Assembly: GCF_049994905.1 (NCBI RefSeq)
Contig: NZ_CP188258.1
Coordinates: 1,240,001 to 1,304,000, forward strand
DNA: 64,000 nucleotides
Source of the DNA: Diaminobutyricibacter sp049994905
GTDB lineage: Bacteria; Actinomycetota; Actinomycetes; Actinomycetales; Microbacteriaceae
Direction of reading: 5' to 3'
The notes below the pieces were generated by a model that worked only from the letters and a program-made list of their open reading frames with translations, had not been told where the DNA came from and made no database searches. Shown here one piece after another: positions 59,663-64,000 of this stretch (position 1 is its first letter; the number at the start of each line of letters is the position of its first letter). The position numbers and the translations under genes are program-made.

Positions 59663-61179
59663 ATGAAGCTCGAACTTCGCGGCATCACGAAAAGATTCGG
59701 TGCCCTGGTCGCCAACGACCACATCGATCTCACGGTAGAACCCGGTGAGATCCATTGCCTCCTCGGTGAGAACGGTGCAGGCAAGTCCACCCTCATGAAC
59801 GTGCTCTACGGCCTCTACCAGGCTGAAGAAGGCGACATTCTGCTCGACGACGAAGTGCAGCACTTCAACGGCCCGGGCGACGCGATGAAAGCCGGCATCG
59901 GCATGGTGCACCAGCACTTCATGCTCATCCCGGTGTTCACCGTCGCAGAGAACGTGATGCTCGGCCACGAAACGACGAAGTTCGGTGGGCGCCTCGACCT
60001 TCCGGCGGCCCGCCGGCGCGTCCAGGAGATCTCGGCGCGGTTCGGCTTCCACGTCGATCCCGACGCCCTCATCGAAGACCTTCCCGTCGGCGTCCAGCAG
60101 CGTGTCGAGATCATCAAGGCGCTCTCCCGCGATGCCAAGGTTCTCGTCTTCGACGAGCCGACCGCGGTCCTGACGCCCCAGGAGACGGATGAGCTGATGG
60201 AGATCATGCGCCAGCTCAAGGCGCAGGGCACAGCCATCGTCTTCATCACCCACAAACTGCGCGAGGTGCGCGAGGTCGCCGACCGCATCACGGTCATCCG
60301 TCTCGGAAAGGTCGTCGGAGAGGTCTCCCCGACTGCCACCAACACCGAGATGGCGTCGATGATGGTGGGCCGCGCCGTCGAACTCACGGTGCACAAGGAG
60401 CCGGCCACGCCGGGCGACCCGGCGCTGGTCGTCACCGACCTCTCGGTGATCGATCCGATCGGCCAGCTCGTCGTCAACAAAGTGTCGTTCGAGGTGAGGG
60501 CCGGGGAGATCCTGGCGATCGCGGGGGTCCAGGGCAACGGCCAGACCGAGCTCACCGAGGCGCTGCTCGGCCTCCAGCCCCGCGTCACCGGCCGCATAGA
60601 ACTCGACGGCAAGCCCATCACCGGCCTGAGTGTGCGTCGCGTACTCGACACCGGCGTCGGCTTCGTGCCGGAGGACCGCAACGAGGACGGCCTCATCGGC
60701 GAGTTCACCATCGCAGAGAACCTCATGCTCGACCGCTCCACCAGCGAGCCGTTCGTCAAGGGTGGCACCCTGCAGCTCGGCTACCGTGCCGAATTCGCCG
60801 AACAGAAGGTCCAGGAATTCGACGTGCGCGCCCAGGGCATCGACACGAAGGTCGGCCGGCTTTCCGGCGGTAATCAGCAGAAAGTCGTCCTCGCACGCGA
60901 ACTGAGCCGTGATCTGCGGCTGTTCGTCGCCGCCCAGCCGACACGCGGCCTCGACGTCGGCTCCATCGAGTTCGTCCACAAACGCATCGTCGCGACGCGG
61001 GATGCCGGGCTGCCCGTCATCGTCGTCTCGACCGAGCTCGACGAGGTCGCAGCGCTCGCCGACCGCATCGCGGTCATGTACCGCGGCGGCATCGTCGGAA
61101 TCGTGCCGGGGAACACGTCGCGTGACGTCCTCGGCCTCATGATGGCCGGAGAACACCCGGCGGATGCGGGGGTCGCAGC

Positions 61180-61183
<4 letters not shown>
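59663..61183 (+). CDS. nucleoside ABC importer ATP-binding protein, two NBDs
   Basis: 506 residues, two tandem nucleotide-binding domains as in RbsA/MglA/NupO. First Walker A GENGAGKS (35-42), Walker B VLVFDEPTAVL. The second domain has degenerate Walker A (GVQGNGQTE, the Lys replaced) but an intact signature LSGGNQQKVVLARELS; this asymmetry is normal for the family. Start ATG overlaps nothing upstream; the stop overlaps permease 1 by 4 bp. Confidence 0.92.
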
Positions 61184-62438
<1,255 letters not shown>

Positions 62439-62442
<4 letters not shown>

Positions 62443-63725
62443 CCACCGCAACGACGGCTGTCCAGCCGGATTCCGGGCCCATCGTTCTCGAGCGCACCCA
62501 GATCAGGAGCTGGAAGGCCCCGATCGCTCTCGGTGTGTTCGCGGTCATCGGCCTGATCCTGTTCCTCGGCCTGCCCCGTACCGGCTCCAGCAGTTTCCGC
62601 TTCACGGAGCCCGGCGACGTCATCAAGCTCAGTGTGCTCACCGTGCCCACCGCGGCGACCTGCATCGTCGTGGCGATCATCCTCGTGCTGCTCGCTGCGC
62701 TCAGCTGGTTCCTCGTGTGGCGCACAGGCAGGTCGCCCCTCTGGCTGGCGATCGTCTTCGCGGTCATCTTCATGTTCGGGTTCCTCACCTGGGCGGCGGC
62801 CGGCCACACTGTGCCGTTCACCGGCCTCCTGCTCGGAAGCGTGAGCCTGTCCGTGCCGCTCGTATTCGGTGCGCTCGGCGGCGTCATCTCCGAACGCGGC
62901 GGGGTCGTCAACGTCGCCATCGAAGGCCAGCTCCTCGCGGGGGCGTTCGCCGCCGCCGTGATCGCCTCCGCAACGCGCAACGTGTTCGCCGGCCTCATCG
63001 GCGCGATGGTCGCAGGCGTGCTCGTCTCATTCATCCTCGGAGCGTTCGCGATCAAGTACCTGGTCGACCAGGTGATCGTCGGGGTCGTGCTCAATGTGCT
63101 GGTAACCGGCCTGACGAGTTTCCTCTTCTCGCAGGTCCTCTCGGCGAACCCGACCGTGCTGAACGCGCCGCCCCGTCTCAGCCGCTTCCCGATTCCGTTC
63201 CTCAGCGACATCCCCATCGTCGGGCCGATCCTGTTCAACCAGTCTCTGATCGTGTACCTGATGTACATCGCGATCTTCGCCGTCTGGTTCGGGCTGTTCC
63301 ACACCCGGTGGGGGCTGCGCCTGCGGTCCGTCGGCGAGCATCCGAAAGCGGCGGACACGGTGGGTATCAACGTGACCGGGACGCGGTTCTGGAACGTCTC
63401 GCTCGCCGGCGCAGTCGCCGGCCTCGGCGGTGCCTACTTCACGCTCGTCTCGGCCCCAGGGTTCGGCAAAGAGATGACCGCGGGCGCGGGCTTCATCGCG
63501 CTCGCTGCCGTGATCTTCGGTCGCTGGGACCCCATCCGCGCCACCCTCGCCGCACTGCTGTTCGGTTTCGCGTCGTACCTGCAGACCACGCTGAGCATCA
63601 TCGGTTCGCCGGTGCCCAGCGAATTCATGCTGATGCTGCCGTACCTGGTCACCATCTTCGCGGTCGCAGGTCTTGTCGGGCAGTCGAGGGCACCCGCGGC
63701 CGACGGCAAGCCGTACATCAAATAG
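62439..63725 (+). CDS. nucleoside ABC importer permease 2
   Basis: 428 residues from ATG 62439, SD GGAGG 14 nt upstream inside permease 1; longer frame upstream is out-of-frame. BPD_transp_2 core: LSVPLVFGALGGVISERGGVVNVAIEGQLLAGAFAA, VDQVIVGVVLNVLVTGLTSFLF, and GWGLRLRSVGEHPKAADTVGI-like loop. An extra N-terminal region with three helices precedes the core. Forms the heteromeric channel with permease 1. Confidence 0.9.
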
Positions 63726-63733
63726 GGGAGCGC

Positions 63734-64000
63734 ATGACCGACCAGACGATCGACTGGGATGCGCTGCGCGAAGCCGCGCGTTCGGCAATGACCCACGCAT
63801 ACGCCCCCTACTCCGAATTCCCGGTCGGTGCCGCCGCGCTCGTCGACGACGGCCGCATCGTGAGCGGATGCAACGTCGAGAACGCCAGCTACGGCGTGAC
63901 GCTGTGCGCCGAGTGCGGTCTCGTCTCGGCGCTGCATCTCAGCGGAGGCGGCCAGCTCGTGGCGTTCACCTGCGTCGACGGCCATGGCAACATCCTGATG
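63734..64000 (+). CDS. cdd: cytidine deaminase, 3' end outside window
   Basis: 89 codons to the right edge. SD GGGGAG, 8 bp after permease 2. The N-terminus APYSEFPVGAAALVDDGRI and the substrate/zinc block GCNVENASYGVTLCAECG (Cys and proton-shuttle Glu in LCAE) are typical of tetrameric cytidine deaminases. Its place at the end of the transporter operon shows that imported nucleosides include cytidine or deoxycytidine. Confidence 0.93.
   Translation, partial: MTDQTIDWDALREAARSAMTHAYAPYSEFPVGAAALVDDGRIVSGCNVENASYGVTLCAECGLVSALHLSGGGQLVAFTCVDGHGNILM

Overview
The window is high-GC actinobacterial DNA with few intergenic gaps, ATGA-type start/stop overlaps, GTG and TTG starts, and Actinobacteria-typical genes: a RamB-type regulator beside GTP-dependent PEP carboxykinase, an MMPL transporter, a SorC-controlled glycerol regulon and sdhCDAB. 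Gene content and order look most like Microbacteriaceae (Leifsonia-like). That placement is an inference and no 16S gene is present.

Layout. (1) 1-2933 appears to be the right end of an integrated element. It has a CoiA-like nuclease that runs off the left edge, a small Cys/His-rich ORF, two short tandem-repeat arrays, and the 3' half of a tRNA-Thr(CGT) gene lacking its 5' half, as expected of an att site. (2) 3024-8565 is core sequence: an ECF sigma factor with a membrane-anchored propeller partner, a Gfo/Idh/MocA oxidoreductase, a PBP4-type carboxypeptidase and nicotinamidase. (3) 8641-14619 has an MMPL transporter behind overlapping palindromes, then an acetoin-dehydrogenase-like operon. 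In it the E2 is reduced to a separate lipoyl protein and a separate alpha/beta hydrolase, followed by an Lrp/AsnC regulator. (4) 14667-26994 is a 4-hydroxyphenylacetate (homoprotocatechuate meta-cleavage) cluster. One minus-strand operon encodes a FAH-RraA fusion, a GntR regulator, a DapA-like aldolase, HpaE and HpaD. An IclR gene is divergent from hpaCB across a double palindrome. Succinate-semialdehyde dehydrogenase, a thiolase and an SDR follow. (5) 27024-30430 is ramB and pckA, divergent around a perfect 16-bp palindrome. (6) 30536-35970 holds an ABC exporter, a GAP-family protein and a three-gene ABC-2 export operon. (7) 35995-39710 is ribD-ribE-ribBA-ribH behind an FMN riboswitch. (8) 39780-45125 is the glycerol regulon: SorC-type regulator, glpD, glpF, glpK, with shared TGCAC-N4-GTGCA sites. 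(9) 45182-58188 is housekeeping: HAD hydrolase, trpS, xthA, BrkB, ptsI, sdhCDAB, corA, a GT4 glycosyltransferase and manC. (10) 58360-64000 is a nucleoside uptake and salvage locus: BMP lipoprotein, two-NBD ATPase, two permeases, and cytidine deaminase cut by the right edge.

Together the hpa genes would convert 4-hydroxyphenylacetate to pyruvate and succinic semialdehyde. The latter would be oxidised to succinate, pass through SdhCDAB, and feed gluconeogenesis via PckA. The points most worth following are the FAH-RraA fusion in a pathway that lacks separate HpaF and HpaH genes, the split AcoC-like E2, and the repeat-bearing island end at tRNA-Thr.
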